DNA of 64,000 nucleotides from a bacterium (GCA_016124935.1 WGMS01000020.1:1-64000), one strand, 5' to 3'; shown: positions 36,498-46,331, counted from the first letter of the stretch. Notes: generated by a model from the sequence alone, not told the origin. Program-made: numbers and translations.

Positions 36498-39334
36498 TCT
36501 TGCTTGCTTGCGCGTAATTCCGCATTCGAACGCTTGAGGAAGCAGAAGCCCGCACCCAGGGCAAGGATAGCCATCAGAACCATCGGCAGAGTATCGGGCT
36601 CGGGCACTACCTGGGCTTTGAGGGGCGCCAGTACCGAGCCCTCTTTGACCATCATCCCGGGCTCTTGAAGAGGTTGGCTTTCTTCCAGTCCCTCATTTGC
36701 GGCCCCTTCTTCCCTGAAGTCTGCTCTGCCTGCGTAACCGGATTCATCTGCCGATTTTTCTTCTACCGGGGCCGAAGCAGGATAGGCAAGGTTTTCTTTT
36801 GGGGCGAGTAGACCATTGGTTGCGCCTTGAAGGGCCGGGGCATCTTGGGCGGAGAAAAATTGTTTGGTGCCGTCAACCGGGGCCGAGCCTGCCGCCGCCG
36901 AGAGGCTGTCGAGGCCGGCTACGCTGGCCATCTGTCTTTCTAATTGTGGTGCCCGTAAGAGAATGTTCTTCATTTTGAAAACGGCGGTTTTCTTTTCTAT
37001 GTCTCTTTTACGGCGGCTTTCATACTTGTTCACCAGCTCTACGTCGGATACCACCGCACTGGATACGGGGCTGACCAGATGCTTCTCCACGGCCAATGCC
37101 GAAGCGCCATAGATGTCTCCTTCGTGGTAACGATCCAGCACATTGCGATAGGCATGAAGCTGCTCGAAGGCTTTTGTGGCAAGGGCTGGAGAATGCCCCT
37201 GAACTGTACTCTGACTTTTATCTTGCCAGCGCTCCTGCAATTTTTGCAACGATTCATCAACCTTTAGCTCTATCGGCACCCTTACAAAGTTCTTCTCCAT
37301 TGAAGCCTCTTCAAACAGAGCGTTCGGACCGGCGGCGACCTGGAGGTCGTAGAGATCGACTGCAAGATTTTTAAAGCGTCGTTTTACAAATGACCTTTCC
37401 GCTTCGCTTGCCACGGGCTGGGCGGCATGGACCCAGAGAATGGCTCTATCTTTTTCTAATGCGGCTTGATTGAGCAAGTTGACAATGGCACCGCCATTGG
37501 GGCGACCTCCTGCACAGGCGGTATTCCCCAGGGAATCGACTCCACCTTCCAGGGGGACAGCGCCCTGGTCACCTACTTCTATGAGAGTGAAACTAATTGT
37601 CGGCTCTTTCTCTTTGAGCGCTTTGAGGCCGACCGCCACATCTTGCATATACGGTGCCATACCTATCGATTTGTCCACTACCACCGTAAGTTTTGTCGGT
37701 CTCTTGTGCTGCCGCGAGCTGAGATCGGCTTCGACTACGGAATTGTCCGCCAGTCTGACCGTGGTGGCAAATGCGAGCGGCTTGATCGAGGTCATCACCT
37801 GGCCCCTCGACACTTGATTGTTGTCGAAGAATCTTTTCAGTTCTTGATTCTTATCTTCGCCGGTGGTGGAGATAAGAATGCCGTTTTCAGCAGAGAGATC
37901 AAGGGCATGCTGTCCATCGAAGCTGAAGTTGCGTTCCGAATAACTCGGCAGAATACAGCCCAGCTCCTCTGGATAGGTTGCCAGCGGCAATTTCTTAAGC
38001 GGGGCGACGATACTGAGCTTCACCCTGGTATTACTACCTTTCAATACAGGATAGCACTGCACAAGAACGGTATCTTTGCCCTGCATGCTGACCAGAAGCG
38101 GATCTCTTTTGTGGGTGGTGACCGCCCTTTGATATATTGCTCGCGCTCTTGCGCGGCCGGTTATTTTCGCTTCTTTTTCGACTCCGTCTATCCATATGGT
38201 GGCGCCGGTTACCGTGGCTCCTTCCGGCAGAAGAAGCTTCGCTCGCGCTTCTCTGGGCACTGTCGAAACATTGGAGAAGTCCATTGTCCAGTCTATGGTG
38301 GCAGTTTTGAGCTTACCGTCGATTTTCTCTTTGAATATAGAATTTTTGAGAGATAGACCGCGAGCCGTACCCTGGACCATAGAGCCTGCGATATCTGGAT
38401 CCAGGTCGAACTCGTCTACGGCTCCGGCATTGAGTCCGGCCGGATCCGAGATCAGTCCGGCATGCTGGATGGTGCCCCGGAAAGAGGATGGAATCGGAAC
38501 CGAGTTGAAAGGAATGCCAAAGACCCGATAATAGATATCCCGGGCTTTATCTATGGGAACAGGGTGCTGGTGTTCATACAAAGAGCCGATTAGATCCGTC
38601 GCCCTTCCTGATCTTTCATAGCAGGCTCTAAGGAGCACATCGCCACTTCCCCAGGTTCGCAACCAGGCGATAGCATCTGCCGATTTTTTCGGATCAGGCT
38701 GATTGGCGTCGGCCAGGTGAATTCGAGTCAGGGTGGAAGGCGCCTCCACGGCGATGACCATGACCAGGATGATTATATGACCGAGATGCTTGAACTGATG
38801 CGGATCGAAAAACGTATCATGGCGGGATGCGATCTGACAGATGGTCTTGCCGGCGTTCAATATATAGGGAATCGAAAGCAATGGTGCCAGCAACAAGAGC
38901 CCGAAAGGCAGATGAAAGAGGAGTACCGGGGCCATGGGTAACAACATCAAGCTGTAGAGAATGGCGATGCCAAGGGACATGCCTGAGCCAAGGGCGGTGA
39001 GTGAATAAACGGCATTGACGGTCGAGCGGGCCGCAAGCCAGGTGAGAAAGTTGCTCACCGGAATCAATGAAAAGAGAAGATAGTGGTTGAAGGTCGGAAA
39101 TGGATCGAAGAAAGACTTGGCCAGGTAATGGCTCTGACTTTCATAGAACATAAAAAGTAGAGGCAGCATAACCCCGAAAATAATCAGCCCGCCGCCCGGG
39201 CGGACAATAGGCTCTTGTCTGCCCGGATGGCTCGAGAGATTGTCTCGGTCATCATTCGGGGGAGCTTCCACTTTGGCCAGCCCTGTTTTGCGGGCGATTT
39301 TCTTTAGCTCTTCACTTGCTTCGGCAGAATACAT
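36494..39334 (-). CDS. Integral-membrane VIT-domain PEP-CTERM protein, probable dedicated exosortase substrate
   Basis: The protein has 946 residues. Six or so membrane helices occupy about residues 45-205. A VIT-like domain follows (about 330-460, with RARAIYQRAVTTHKRDPLLV), then a von Willebrand A-like segment beginning KLTVVVDKSIGMAPYM. There the MIDAS DxSxS is degenerate (DKSIG). A low-complexity region precedes the C-terminal sorting signal VPEPDTLPMVLMAILALGAG (from 910) and the basic FLKRS. This architecture, a polytopic PEP-CTERM protein next to its own exosortase, is what I recall for the TIGR02921/exosortase O type. Function is unknown. Confidence 0.9.
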   Translation of the reverse strand: MYSAEASEELKKIARKTGLAKVEAPPNDDRDNLSSHPGRQEPIVRPGGGLIIFGVMLPLLFMFYESQSHYLAKSFFDPFPTFNHYLLFSLIPVSNFLTWLAARSTVNAVYSLTALGSGMSLGIAILYSLMLLPMAPVLLFHLPFGLLLLAPLLSIPYILNAGKTICQIASRHDTFFDPHQFKHLGHIIILVMVIAVEAPSTLTRIHLADANQPDPKKSADAIAWLRTWGSGDVLLRACYERSGRATDLIGSLYEHQHPVPIDKARDIYYRVFGIPFNSVPIPSSFRGTIQHAGLISDPAGLNAGAVDEFDLDPDIAGSMVQGTARGLSLKNSIFKEKIDGKLKTATIDWTMDFSNVSTVPREARAKLLLPEGATVTGATIWIDGVEKEAKITGRARARAIYQRAVTTHKRDPLLVSMQGKDTVLVQCYPVLKGSNTRVKLSIVAPLKKLPLATYPEELGCILPSYSERNFSFDGQHALDLSAENGILISTTGEDKNQELKRFFDNNQVSRGQVMTSIKPLAFATTVRLADNSVVEADLSSRQHKRPTKLTVVVDKSIGMAPYMQDVAVGLKALKEKEPTISFTLIEVGDQGAVPLEGGVDSLGNTACAGGRPNGGAIVNLLNQAALEKDRAILWVHAAQPVASEAERSFVKRRFKNLAVDLYDLQVAAGPNALFEEASMEKNFVRVPIELKVDESLQKLQERWQDKSQSTVQGHSPALATKAFEQLHAYRNVLDRYHEGDIYGASALAVEKHLVSPVSSAVVSDVELVNKYESRRKRDIEKKTAVFKMKNILLRAPQLERQMASVAGLDSLSAAAGSAPVDGTKQFFSAQDAPALQGATNGLLAPKENLAYPASAPVEEKSADESGYAGRADFREEGAANEGLEESQPLQEPGMMVKEGSVLAPLKAQVVPEPDTLPMVLMAILALGAGFCFLKRSNAELRASKQE

Positions 39335-39462
39335 ATGCAGCTCTTATATCCAGGACGGGCTATGATCTAATCTTATCTTAGGCCGGGGCATTTTGATTAA
39401 TAATGGAGTTTACCCGGGAAATTCAGGTAAAGTAGATACTGGTCTTTTAAGCAGGTTTTTCT

Positions 39463-40242
39463 ATGGTCGAAATATTCGGTGGTTTACTATTTCTGGCTTT
39501 TATTTTGACCGTCTCCGGTCTTCGTTTCGTCAAAGAATACGACCGTCTCGTTATTTTGAGACTGGGACGCGCGGTCGGTGTGCGTGGTCCCGGACCCCAG
39601 TTGGTTTTTCCTCTAATTGAAAGAGCTCAGAAAATCGATACCCGGGTGATTACCCTGCCGATTCCTCCTCAGGAGGCCATAACCCGGGATAACGTCTCGG
39701 CGAAGGTGGCGGCGGTATGCTTCTTTCAGGTGATAGATCCTGTAAAAGCCGTTCTTAAAGTGGAAAATGCTATGGATGCTACATTTCAGGTGGCCCAGAC
39801 CACACTGCGGACCATCGTAGGGCAGCATGACCTCGACGACCTGCTTACCGAAAGGGATAGCATCAATCAAAAGCTCAGCGCTATCATAGACAGGCAGACT
39901 GAGTCCTGGGGAATAAAGGTCAATTCGGTGGAGCTCAAAGATCTTGAAATTCCGGTACATATGCAACGGGCCATGGCCAGGCAGGCCGAGGCCGAGCGGG
40001 AGAGAAGGGCAAAAGTGGTGGCTGCCGACGGCGAGTTGCAGGCTGCCCATAAGTTGAAAGAGGCGGCGGCGGTGATATCTTCGCAGGCCGGAGCGATGCA
40101 GTTGCGCCAGCTTCAGACCATGTTGGAAGTAGCCTCGGAGAAGACCAGCACTCTTATAATCCCGGTGCCGATGGAGCTTTTCCCTGATGGTGGCAAAGAT
40201 GACGACGACCTCGAGGTGGAATCCGAGGTCGAGACCGACTGA
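39463..40242 (+). CDS. SPFH/band 7 (stomatin/slipin) family protein
   Basis: The protein has 259 residues. One N-terminal membrane helix (about 3-20) is followed by a band 7 domain with YDRLVILRLGRAVGVRGPG, then TLPIPPQEAITRDNVSA, and TLRTIVGQHDLDDLLTERD. A coiled-coil (MQRAMARQAEAERERRAKV) precedes an acidic tail. These are membrane-scaffold proteins that form oligomers. Start is ATG at 39463. It stands alone, divergent from the PEP-CTERM gene, with no NfeD partner visible in the window. Confidence 0.93.
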   Translation: MVEIFGGLLFLAFILTVSGLRFVKEYDRLVILRLGRAVGVRGPGPQLVFPLIERAQKIDTRVITLPIPPQEAITRDNVSAKVAAVCFFQVIDPVKAVLKVENAMDATFQVAQTTLRTIVGQHDLDDLLTERDSINQKLSAIIDRQTESWGIKVNSVELKDLEIPVHMQRAMARQAEAERERRAKVVAADGELQAAHKLKEAAAVISSQAGAMQLRQLQTMLEVASEKTSTLIIPVPMELFPDGGKDDDDLEVESEVETD

Positions 40243-40244
40243 GG

Positions 40245-40697
40245 TCAGTGTCTTCGTTTACTGGCTTTTACAAAACTGGGCTGAAGTATCTCGGCAGCGT
40301 TAAACTTCTTTCGGATTCGATGGGTCAAAAAGTAGGTCAATGCATGTCTATCAGGGTTGCATTTTTGATCGAGGACGAGATGGGTCAGGATTGATACAGT
40401 AATCCCTACCCGATAAGGTTGCTTCTTGGGACCTTTGAAAAAGATGAAAAAGACCGCCAGTAATTCGAAGGAATGCAGGGGCAGATAGAGCTTGCCGCTG
40501 TATTTTTCGTGGGCGGCTTCGGCGAACCTCTCCCAGTTTGGTTTCCATCCATGGGCTTTGACATAGTCCACCAGATGATCCAGATCTATGAGCCAGCCTG
40601 CCAGGAATGTGGCAACTGCTGCTGGTTTCGATTTATAGCGTAAATAACTCAGGCATCCGACGCCGGCTGAGGTAATGATATGTCCGACTGTTCTCAT
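40245..40697 (-). CDS. DUF457/YdjM-like membrane-bound metal-dependent hydrolase
   Basis: The protein has 150 residues. Motifs GHIITSAGVGCLSYLRY, GWLIDLDHLVDY (Asp/His pair, about 34-45) and PLHSFELLAVFF (His, about 73-84) are the possible metal site of the DUF457/LexA-regulated hydrolase family. HLVLDQKCNPDRHALTYF follows. Two or three hydrophobic segments suggest membrane association. It converges with the SPFH gene, with 2 nt between stops. The assignment is by motif only; the substrate is unknown. Confidence 0.7.
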   Translation of the reverse strand: MRTVGHIITSAGVGCLSYLRYKSKPAAVATFLAGWLIDLDHLVDYVKAHGWKPNWERFAEAAHEKYSGKLYLPLHSFELLAVFFIFFKGPKKQPYRVGITVSILTHLVLDQKCNPDRHALTYFLTHRIRKKFNAAEILQPSFVKASKRRH

Positions 40698-40967
40698 TCA
40701 GTTAGCTTCCCTTTCAAACTATCTTATGTTCAATACGGCAAGTCGTGCTAAATTGAGACTCTGTCGTATTTAATTCTCAGAAATGCGGCGGTCAACTCCA
40801 TTAGCAGTGTCTAATCTCTACTACTACAATATACGATTTTCTCAATTACTGCACCCGGTTGGACTTTTCGGATAAACTGAACTGATTCGGAACCGGTCGA
40901 AGTTAATTCGAAAGTCAAGCAGTTGATTCGTCTTCAAGACCTTTTCATATATCCCAGGAGTTTTTTG

Positions 40968-42071
40968 ATGAGAACCTTCCCTCTTCTGATAATGATCCTC
41001 ATTCTTGTAGCCAGCGTCGCACCGGCTTCTGCCGCGGCCCAGAGCCCGGATCCCAGAGCGGTGAGCATGTACAACCTCGGTTTGAATGCCTTCAAGCAGG
41101 GCAGTCCCGAGTCGGCAATCATCTTTTTCAAACGGGCAAGCGATCTCGACCCTAACCTTGCCGATGCGCAGTACAACCTGGGCGTGCTCTACATGAGCCA
41201 GCGCCGCTATAAAGAAGCCTCGCCCCGCTTCGACGAGGTGCTCCGGATCAAGCCAAACGATCCCGATGCCCACTTTCAGCTCGGGAAAGTATATATGGCC
41301 CTGGGCAATACTACCGAAGCAAAGTCGCACCTTCAGTCTATTGCCCCCAGTAATGCCAATTTTGCTGAAGCCCAGAAGCTTGTCGCTAAGTGTGATCAAG
41401 CGCCCGGTCAGGTCACTCTGCCGACCGGCGCTCAGCCGACCCAGGCAGAGCCATCCAGCCAGACCTCCACTGTCTATGCCCCTTACCAGGCTCCCGGCAC
41501 CAACCCCGGTTCCATTGCCGCTGCGACAACGCCTCGCTATCTGCCTGCCAATACAGCCGGCCAACAAATACAACAAATCCAACAAGTGCAACCAGTACAA
41601 CAAGTCCAGCAAATTCAACAAGTCGCCGCAACCAACACCGCCCCGGCGCCGGTATACGAAGCGCCGGTGGCAGGCCAACCCACCGCCGTTCTTGCCAATA
41701 CCTCAGTAAGGGTAATTGCCACCGGATTCTCGTCGCCATCGGGTCTGACTTTCGATCGCCTGGGCAATCTTTATGTCGCGAATTACAGCAAGAATTCCGT
41801 CGATAGAATCAGCCGCGACGGCACCAAGAGCGAGTTCAGCGCAGGCGGCCATCTGAAAGGACCGATCGGTCTGGCCGCCGACGAGACCGGCAATATCTAT
41901 GTCGCCAACTATAATGGCGGCACCGTTGCCCGTATTACTCCGGCGGGAATCTCCACTGTTATAGCCACCGGTTTCAAGAAGCCCTATTATCTGATCCTGG
42001 ACAAAGGTCAGAATCTCTTCGTCAGCCAGCAGGAAGATAATTCGATCATAAGAATCAGCCTGCCTCGCTAA
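40968..42071 (+). CDS. Secreted TPR plus NHL-repeat protein
   Basis: The protein has 367 residues from the ATG at 40968, with AGGAG 7 nt upstream; the reading from 40923 is rejected. A signal peptide (MRTFPLLIMILILVASVAPA) is followed by about four TPR units (residues 25-150). A linker rich in Gln (about 195-225) leads to a C-terminal NHL/SMP-30-like beta-propeller fragment with the repeats GLTFDRLGNLYVANYSKNSV, GLAADETGNIYVANYNGG and ILDKGQNLFVSQQEDNSI. Three or four blades seem too few for a closed propeller, so it may pair with another copy. Convergent with the Rad50-like gene (4-nt overlap). Confidence 0.85.
   Translation: MRTFPLLIMILILVASVAPASAAAQSPDPRAVSMYNLGLNAFKQGSPESAIIFFKRASDLDPNLADAQYNLGVLYMSQRRYKEASPRFDEVLRIKPNDPDAHFQLGKVYMALGNTTEAKSHLQSIAPSNANFAEAQKLVAKCDQAPGQVTLPTGAQPTQAEPSSQTSTVYAPYQAPGTNPGSIAAATTPRYLPANTAGQQIQQIQQVQPVQQVQQIQQVAATNTAPAPVYEAPVAGQPTAVLANTSVRVIATGFSSPSGLTFDRLGNLYVANYSKNSVDRISRDGTKSEFSAGGHLKGPIGLAADETGNIYVANYNGGTVARITPAGISTVIATGFKKPYYLILDKGQNLFVSQQEDNSIIRISLPR
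41562..41624 (+). repeat. Gln-coding low-complexity repeat
   Basis: A stretch of imperfect CAACAAATC/GTC-like 9-nt units encodes the QQIQQVQ linker of the TPR/NHL protein. It has the look of slippage-prone sequence. Confidence 0.7.
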
Positions 42072-44989
42072 AGGCTGGCCATATCGACACCGCTTTTTTC
42101 GACAAAGGCGAGACCGGCTCTCTCTTCTTCGGAAAGCTTGTCACAGAGCCATTCGTGCCTGTGCTTGTGGCAACTCAGAATTATGATCTGGTTCTTGTGA
42201 ATCGCCTCATCCAGTAGAAACTTCATCACGTTGATGAAGCGCTCATCGTCGGCTTCACTGAAGGGCTCGTCCAGTACTATCGGTAGTGGCTCCTGCCGGG
42301 ATAGAAATCTGGACAGGGCCATGCGGGCCAGCCAGTGGACCTGCTCTTTGACCCCGGTTGAGAGCTTGGTTTTGATCTCGTCGGGATAAAAGGGCTCCTC
42401 TCTTCCTTTGAGCTTCACACTTATATTCAACTCGCTATCGAACACCAGTGATTCGACTTCGCTATCGAGTCCTTCTATGATCTCTTTTGACGCATCATTC
42501 AGTTTCTCCGACCAGTCTTCGTAAGTCTGGGAAGAAGATTCCTCCAGTTTCTGACAGGCGAGCTCGAGAGCCAGCCTTGCTCGTCTTGCGCAGACCAGTT
42601 CATGATCCAGGGTGGAGAGCTCTTCTACGCAATCGAGATAGCTATTGTCTCTGTTGCTGATAGTGGTGCGTAATTTGACCAGCAGGTCTTCTTTCCGCGC
42701 TCTCAGCTCATCTTTGTCCCCTTCGCTCGCCCCCCAGGGAAGAACCGCGGTCGGAGGGTTGTTGGGATCCGGTTCCGGGCAGTCGGCCAGCTCCGGATTG
42801 AGCTGGATCAACTCTTCCAGTCTTTCATCGATCTGCTTTATCTGTACCTGCAGTTGAGCGTCCGATGAAACCATCGATTCATAGCCGGACATGTCGTAGT
42901 CCAGCTTAGAGAGGTCTTCGTTCAGTCTCTGTTTCTCTCGAATGACACCGACCAGCGCTTCGATTTGATCCGAGGCTTCATCGAGATCCACCGCTTGATC
43001 CATGCCGGCCACATCGAGAATCGGACGAATGCTTTCTTCGATATCTTTGATTTCGGCTTCCAGAAACTCCATCTGTTTCTTGGTATTGTTGATTTCGGAA
43101 AACTGTTCTTCCAGCTTTGCCGCTTCTTCCCAGTACTGTTTTATGTCCTGGGAGAGATCCATCGCTCTTTGAGAATCTATTTGATCGGTATCCCGTCCTA
43201 CTTTCCGGAAGTAGTAAGCCAGATCGTTCTCCAGCTTTCTTACTTGTTGCTCTTTAGTTCTAATAGAGTTCTCTTTAGAGAGTTGCTCTTCGTGCAACTC
43301 TTCTTCCGAAGTGGCTTTCTTGAGATACTCATTCAGCTCCTCTTTGCTTGATAGACCTGTTTTGGCGGCGTAGCCTGCCAGGGTGTTTTCCAGATTGGCT
43401 ACCTTGCCACGGCTCTGCTGCAAGACTTTGAGGATCTTGTCTTCTTCGCGCTGTGCTCTTTCGAGGTCTTCTTGCATGTAGGATTTGAAGTTTATCGCTT
43501 TACCGACAAAGAAGAAGCAGACAAGAAGCGAGAGCAAAGCGACTATCACAAGACCGCCCGTTATGAACTGGGGGATCTCGCTAATTAAAGGAGGCACGGC
43601 GAAGCAGATGATGGTGAGAAGACCAAGCCCTATTCCTTTACCTATGTTAGCCAGGCGATTGGCTTTCTGTTTCTCTTCGATATCGGTCCTGCTGAATTCG
43701 GCTTCCTGTAATTTTTTCTGGGAGTCTACCAGCTGTTCATTGAATGCCACCATAAGTGACGCGTAAGAACGAGCCTCCTCCATCTCTTCCTCCGAAAGAG
43801 CCCGCAGTCCGCGACCAGGAGCCGCCACGACCTCGTCGGTGCCCAGCCTCTCCAGGCGAGTGACGGTGGTCTCTTGAAGGGTGCGTCGGTCTTCTTCCAG
43901 CTCACGTTTGAGATTGTATAAGCTGATAGCAAGGGAAGATATGGTGTTGGATTCTTCCGGCTGGAGCTGGTCGAAGCCGGGATATTTTTCTTCGAGGGCC
44001 GTTTCTATACGCTCGAATTCGGCGTGCTCCGGACGAACATCCTGACCGAAAGAGAGAAGATCTTGAATGCGTGATTCTCTTCTGGTCCAGAGTTCGTTTA
44101 GATTGAGCAGGGTCTCATCGGCAAGCGGGGTCAAGGTGCTGAGTTCAAGAAGTCTTTTTTCGATCGAGTCTCTTGCGCCTTTACGATCTTTGAAGACCGC
44201 TGTCTTCTCTTCCAGCGACATTTTTTCCAGTTTCAGGTTGTTGAATTCCGCTTCTGCCGATCCTGCCGATTGGCCGGTGAATTGTTGTTCTATATCGGCG
44301 ATTTCTTTGAGCCAGGAAGCCACCTGTCCGTAGTCGTCATTCATCTCTTGAATGCGGATAAGAAGATGGTTTCGCTTGCTTTCCAGTTCTGCAATCACCT
44401 CTTCGGCAGGTGCGGCCTGGTTGCTGCCGGGAAAGTTGCGCAGGGCTCTGCGTATGACATCGGTGGCGGTGGCGCTGGTCGCCCCTGGTTTGGAAGAATC
44501 GGCCATGCTCTTGAGGTTGCTTCTAAGCTCCGGATTGCCGCCGGCATGGTGTTCATCCAGGTGGCGCTGACCGACCAGACAGGTGTTGCGAAAGAGATCC
44601 CGGGTCATGCCTGTAAGGCGGTAGCCCAGTTCCTCTTCCCGTCCCTCTTCAACGAAGTCCCGGGTTATATCCGCTCCGGATGACCGATCAAGAACTTGAA
44701 CAGAATCGTTGTCGAAGTCTCGAATTATTCTCAAGCTCTGATTCTGGATAGTAAGGTCGATGATGCCACCGAAGGGCGCATTAGTTTGCCATGGTTTGAA
44801 GTCTTCCTTCTCTTTCTGACCTTCTCGGGATGAGGAGAATCCGAAGATAAGGGCCCAGATCGCCTCGACCATGGTAGATTTGCCATATTGATTGGCTTCG
44901 ATGACCAGATTGAGACGGTCCGGGGCGAAGTCGACCTGCTCGGCTATGATCGAGCCGAATCCAAGAAATTCCACGCGTTCAATCAACAT
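42068..44989 (-). CDS. Rad50/SbcC-like (YhaN-type) ATPase with membrane hairpin
   Basis: The protein has 973 residues. Walker A at about 31-39 reads EANQYGKST, with Glu where Gly is usual. The long coiled coils are interrupted at about residues 450-497 by two hydrophobic helices (GLGLLTIICFAVPPLI and VIVALLSLLVCFFFV), as in YhaN-like AAA ATPases. The C-terminal part has the signature LSTGVKEQ (about 878) and Walker B LPIVLDEPF (about 903). It should form a membrane-anchored SMC-like dimer with the Mre11-like protein, whose gene overlaps it by 11 nt. DNA-end processing is the likely role. Confidence 0.88.
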   Translation of the reverse strand: MLIERVEFLGFGSIIAEQVDFAPDRLNLVIEANQYGKSTMVEAIWALIFGFSSSREGQKEKEDFKPWQTNAPFGGIIDLTIQNQSLRIIRDFDNDSVQVLDRSSGADITRDFVEEGREEELGYRLTGMTRDLFRNTCLVGQRHLDEHHAGGNPELRSNLKSMADSSKPGATSATATDVIRRALRNFPGSNQAAPAEEVIAELESKRNHLLIRIQEMNDDYGQVASWLKEIADIEQQFTGQSAGSAEAEFNNLKLEKMSLEEKTAVFKDRKGARDSIEKRLLELSTLTPLADETLLNLNELWTRRESRIQDLLSFGQDVRPEHAEFERIETALEEKYPGFDQLQPEESNTISSLAISLYNLKRELEEDRRTLQETTVTRLERLGTDEVVAAPGRGLRALSEEEMEEARSYASLMVAFNEQLVDSQKKLQEAEFSRTDIEEKQKANRLANIGKGIGLGLLTIICFAVPPLISEIPQFITGGLVIVALLSLLVCFFFVGKAINFKSYMQEDLERAQREEDKILKVLQQSRGKVANLENTLAGYAAKTGLSSKEELNEYLKKATSEEELHEEQLSKENSIRTKEQQVRKLENDLAYYFRKVGRDTDQIDSQRAMDLSQDIKQYWEEAAKLEEQFSEINNTKKQMEFLEAEIKDIEESIRPILDVAGMDQAVDLDEASDQIEALVGVIREKQRLNEDLSKLDYDMSGYESMVSSDAQLQVQIKQIDERLEELIQLNPELADCPEPDPNNPPTAVLPWGASEGDKDELRARKEDLLVKLRTTISNRDNSYLDCVEELSTLDHELVCARRARLALELACQKLEESSSQTYEDWSEKLNDASKEIIEGLDSEVESLVFDSELNISVKLKGREEPFYPDEIKTKLSTGVKEQVHWLARMALSRFLSRQEPLPIVLDEPFSEADDERFINVMKFLLDEAIHKNQIIILSCHKHRHEWLCDKLSEEERAGLAFVEKSGVDMASL

Positions 44990-46262
44990 GACGCACCGTC
45001 ACTTTCTTGTTTTTCAAAGCATCTAGTCCGTAATAAAGGGCATCTTCGATAGTTTTGCCGGAGATAAGCGAGCCAGGTAGACCGGTTAGGCTGTCTCCCA
45101 CCGGGCTTGTCATGCGCATCTGTTCTGCTTCCTGAATACTTTCCAGCATCTTTTCGATGAATTTGTGTTCGGTGGTTCTAGGGTCGTGCTGCTCCGATAG
45201 GTAATCCGGTCTGGTGCGGTCCATGACGACAAGATGATAGAACTCGCCTTTTATCTCTTCGATAAGCTCCCTGGTAGAGCTGTCATGGCTGAAGCGACCT
45301 TCCAGGCTCAGTCCGACGATGTCGCTGTCCGGATGAACGTCGGCTTCTTCCATCATCATGAGGATTTCTTCCTTAATCAACTCCTGGTCAAGTCCGGTAA
45401 TATCCACCGAGATATACATTATTCTGTTGCGTGCCGCTTCGATGGGCTCCAGCTGAACAGTGGTGCTTCCATCTTCGCTTATGGTGATGGTGCCGTATAT
45501 GATTCCGCGGGGACCGAGCTCTTCGAAGTTTCTGCCCATCAAACAACCCGAATAGGCTCCGATCAGAAGATCGTCTTCATTTTCGACTTCGAGATATTCA
45601 TGGCTGTGGCCAAGTGCCGCATAAGTAAAGCGCTGGTTGTCCAGTTCGTCGATGGTGAACGGTGCTGTGTTTTTTTTGCGAAAATGAGGCAGCTCTTCAC
45701 CCTCTTGCAGCTCCAGGGTGCCGTGATGCAACAATATGTTGATCATCGACCGATCTGCCAGATTAATCGCTTCGCAGAGATAACGATTCGAATCCGATCC
45801 CTTGCGCTTGTATGCCCTGGCTGTGATGGTCACATCCTTTCTTGCCGGATGTGCCAGGGTCTTGAAGGAACTGGAGTTGAATATGACTGCGTTCTGGGGC
45901 CAGGGTCTCATTCCCAGAGCCGAAAGGAATTTCGAGCTGTAGGGAGAATCGATTGTATAAGGGTCGTTCTCTCCAGGGCTTATATAGACCGGAATCGGGG
46001 CGATCTGTTCGATAGCTTCCAGGACGGTTCCTGCCGTCTGGGCGCGAATCGTCTCTTGATTCCAGAGCCCACCGGGAATGAAAACGGCATCTACTCCTCG
46101 CTCTTTAGCGGTGACCAGAGCCAGGACAAAACATTCTACGAAATCGGCATAGCGCTCCTGGCATTTTGCCGGACTGTAAGAGAGCACCCCGTGGTTCTGG
46201 GGTGTATCGAGATGAACATCGGAAAATTGAACGAAAGTGAAACTGCTTTGCTCTGATTCCAT
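44979..46262 (-). CDS. Mre11/SbcD-like metallophosphoesterase with altered active site
   Basis: The protein has 427 residues. Motif I FSDVHLD (Asp15, His17) is intact. Motif II reads GGLWN (64-68) instead of GDLFD, and motif III reads GEND (97-100) instead of GNHD. Later His motifs LLHHG (179-180) and GHSH (218-221) are present. Two or three of the usual metal or catalytic residues are therefore changed, so it may bind one metal, have another activity or be a non-nuclease partner. It overlaps the Rad50-like gene by 11 nt, which supports a complex. Start is ATG at 46262. Confidence 0.85.
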   Translation of the reverse strand: MESEQSSFTFVQFSDVHLDTPQNHGVLSYSPAKCQERYADFVECFVLALVTAKERGVDAVFIPGGLWNQETIRAQTAGTVLEAIEQIAPIPVYISPGENDPYTIDSPYSSKFLSALGMRPWPQNAVIFNSSSFKTLAHPARKDVTITARAYKRKGSDSNRYLCEAINLADRSMINILLHHGTLELQEGEELPHFRKKNTAPFTIDELDNQRFTYAALGHSHEYLEVENEDDLLIGAYSGCLMGRNFEELGPRGIIYGTITISEDGSTTVQLEPIEAARNRIMYISVDITGLDQELIKEEILMMMEEADVHPDSDIVGLSLEGRFSHDSSTRELIEEIKGEFYHLVVMDRTRPDYLSEQHDPRTTEHKFIEKMLESIQEAEQMRMTSPVGDSLTGLPGSLISGKTIEDALYYGLDALKNKKVTVRHVD

Positions 46263-46331
46263 CTTCTCAGCTCTTGATTATACTTAGACTCTTCCTCAGG
46301 ATTTATACCTGAGATCATGTACTAGATAAAC

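Noticed and set aside
37466..38356. Plus-strand frame of 296 codons over the VIT/PEP-CTERM gene
   Set aside because: It lies antisense to the VIT domain and contains Cys/Arg/Gly-rich nonsense typical of shadows.
45234..46256. Plus-strand 340-codon frame over the Mre11-like gene
   Set aside because: Antisense to conserved SDVHLD and GHSH motifs; no family features.
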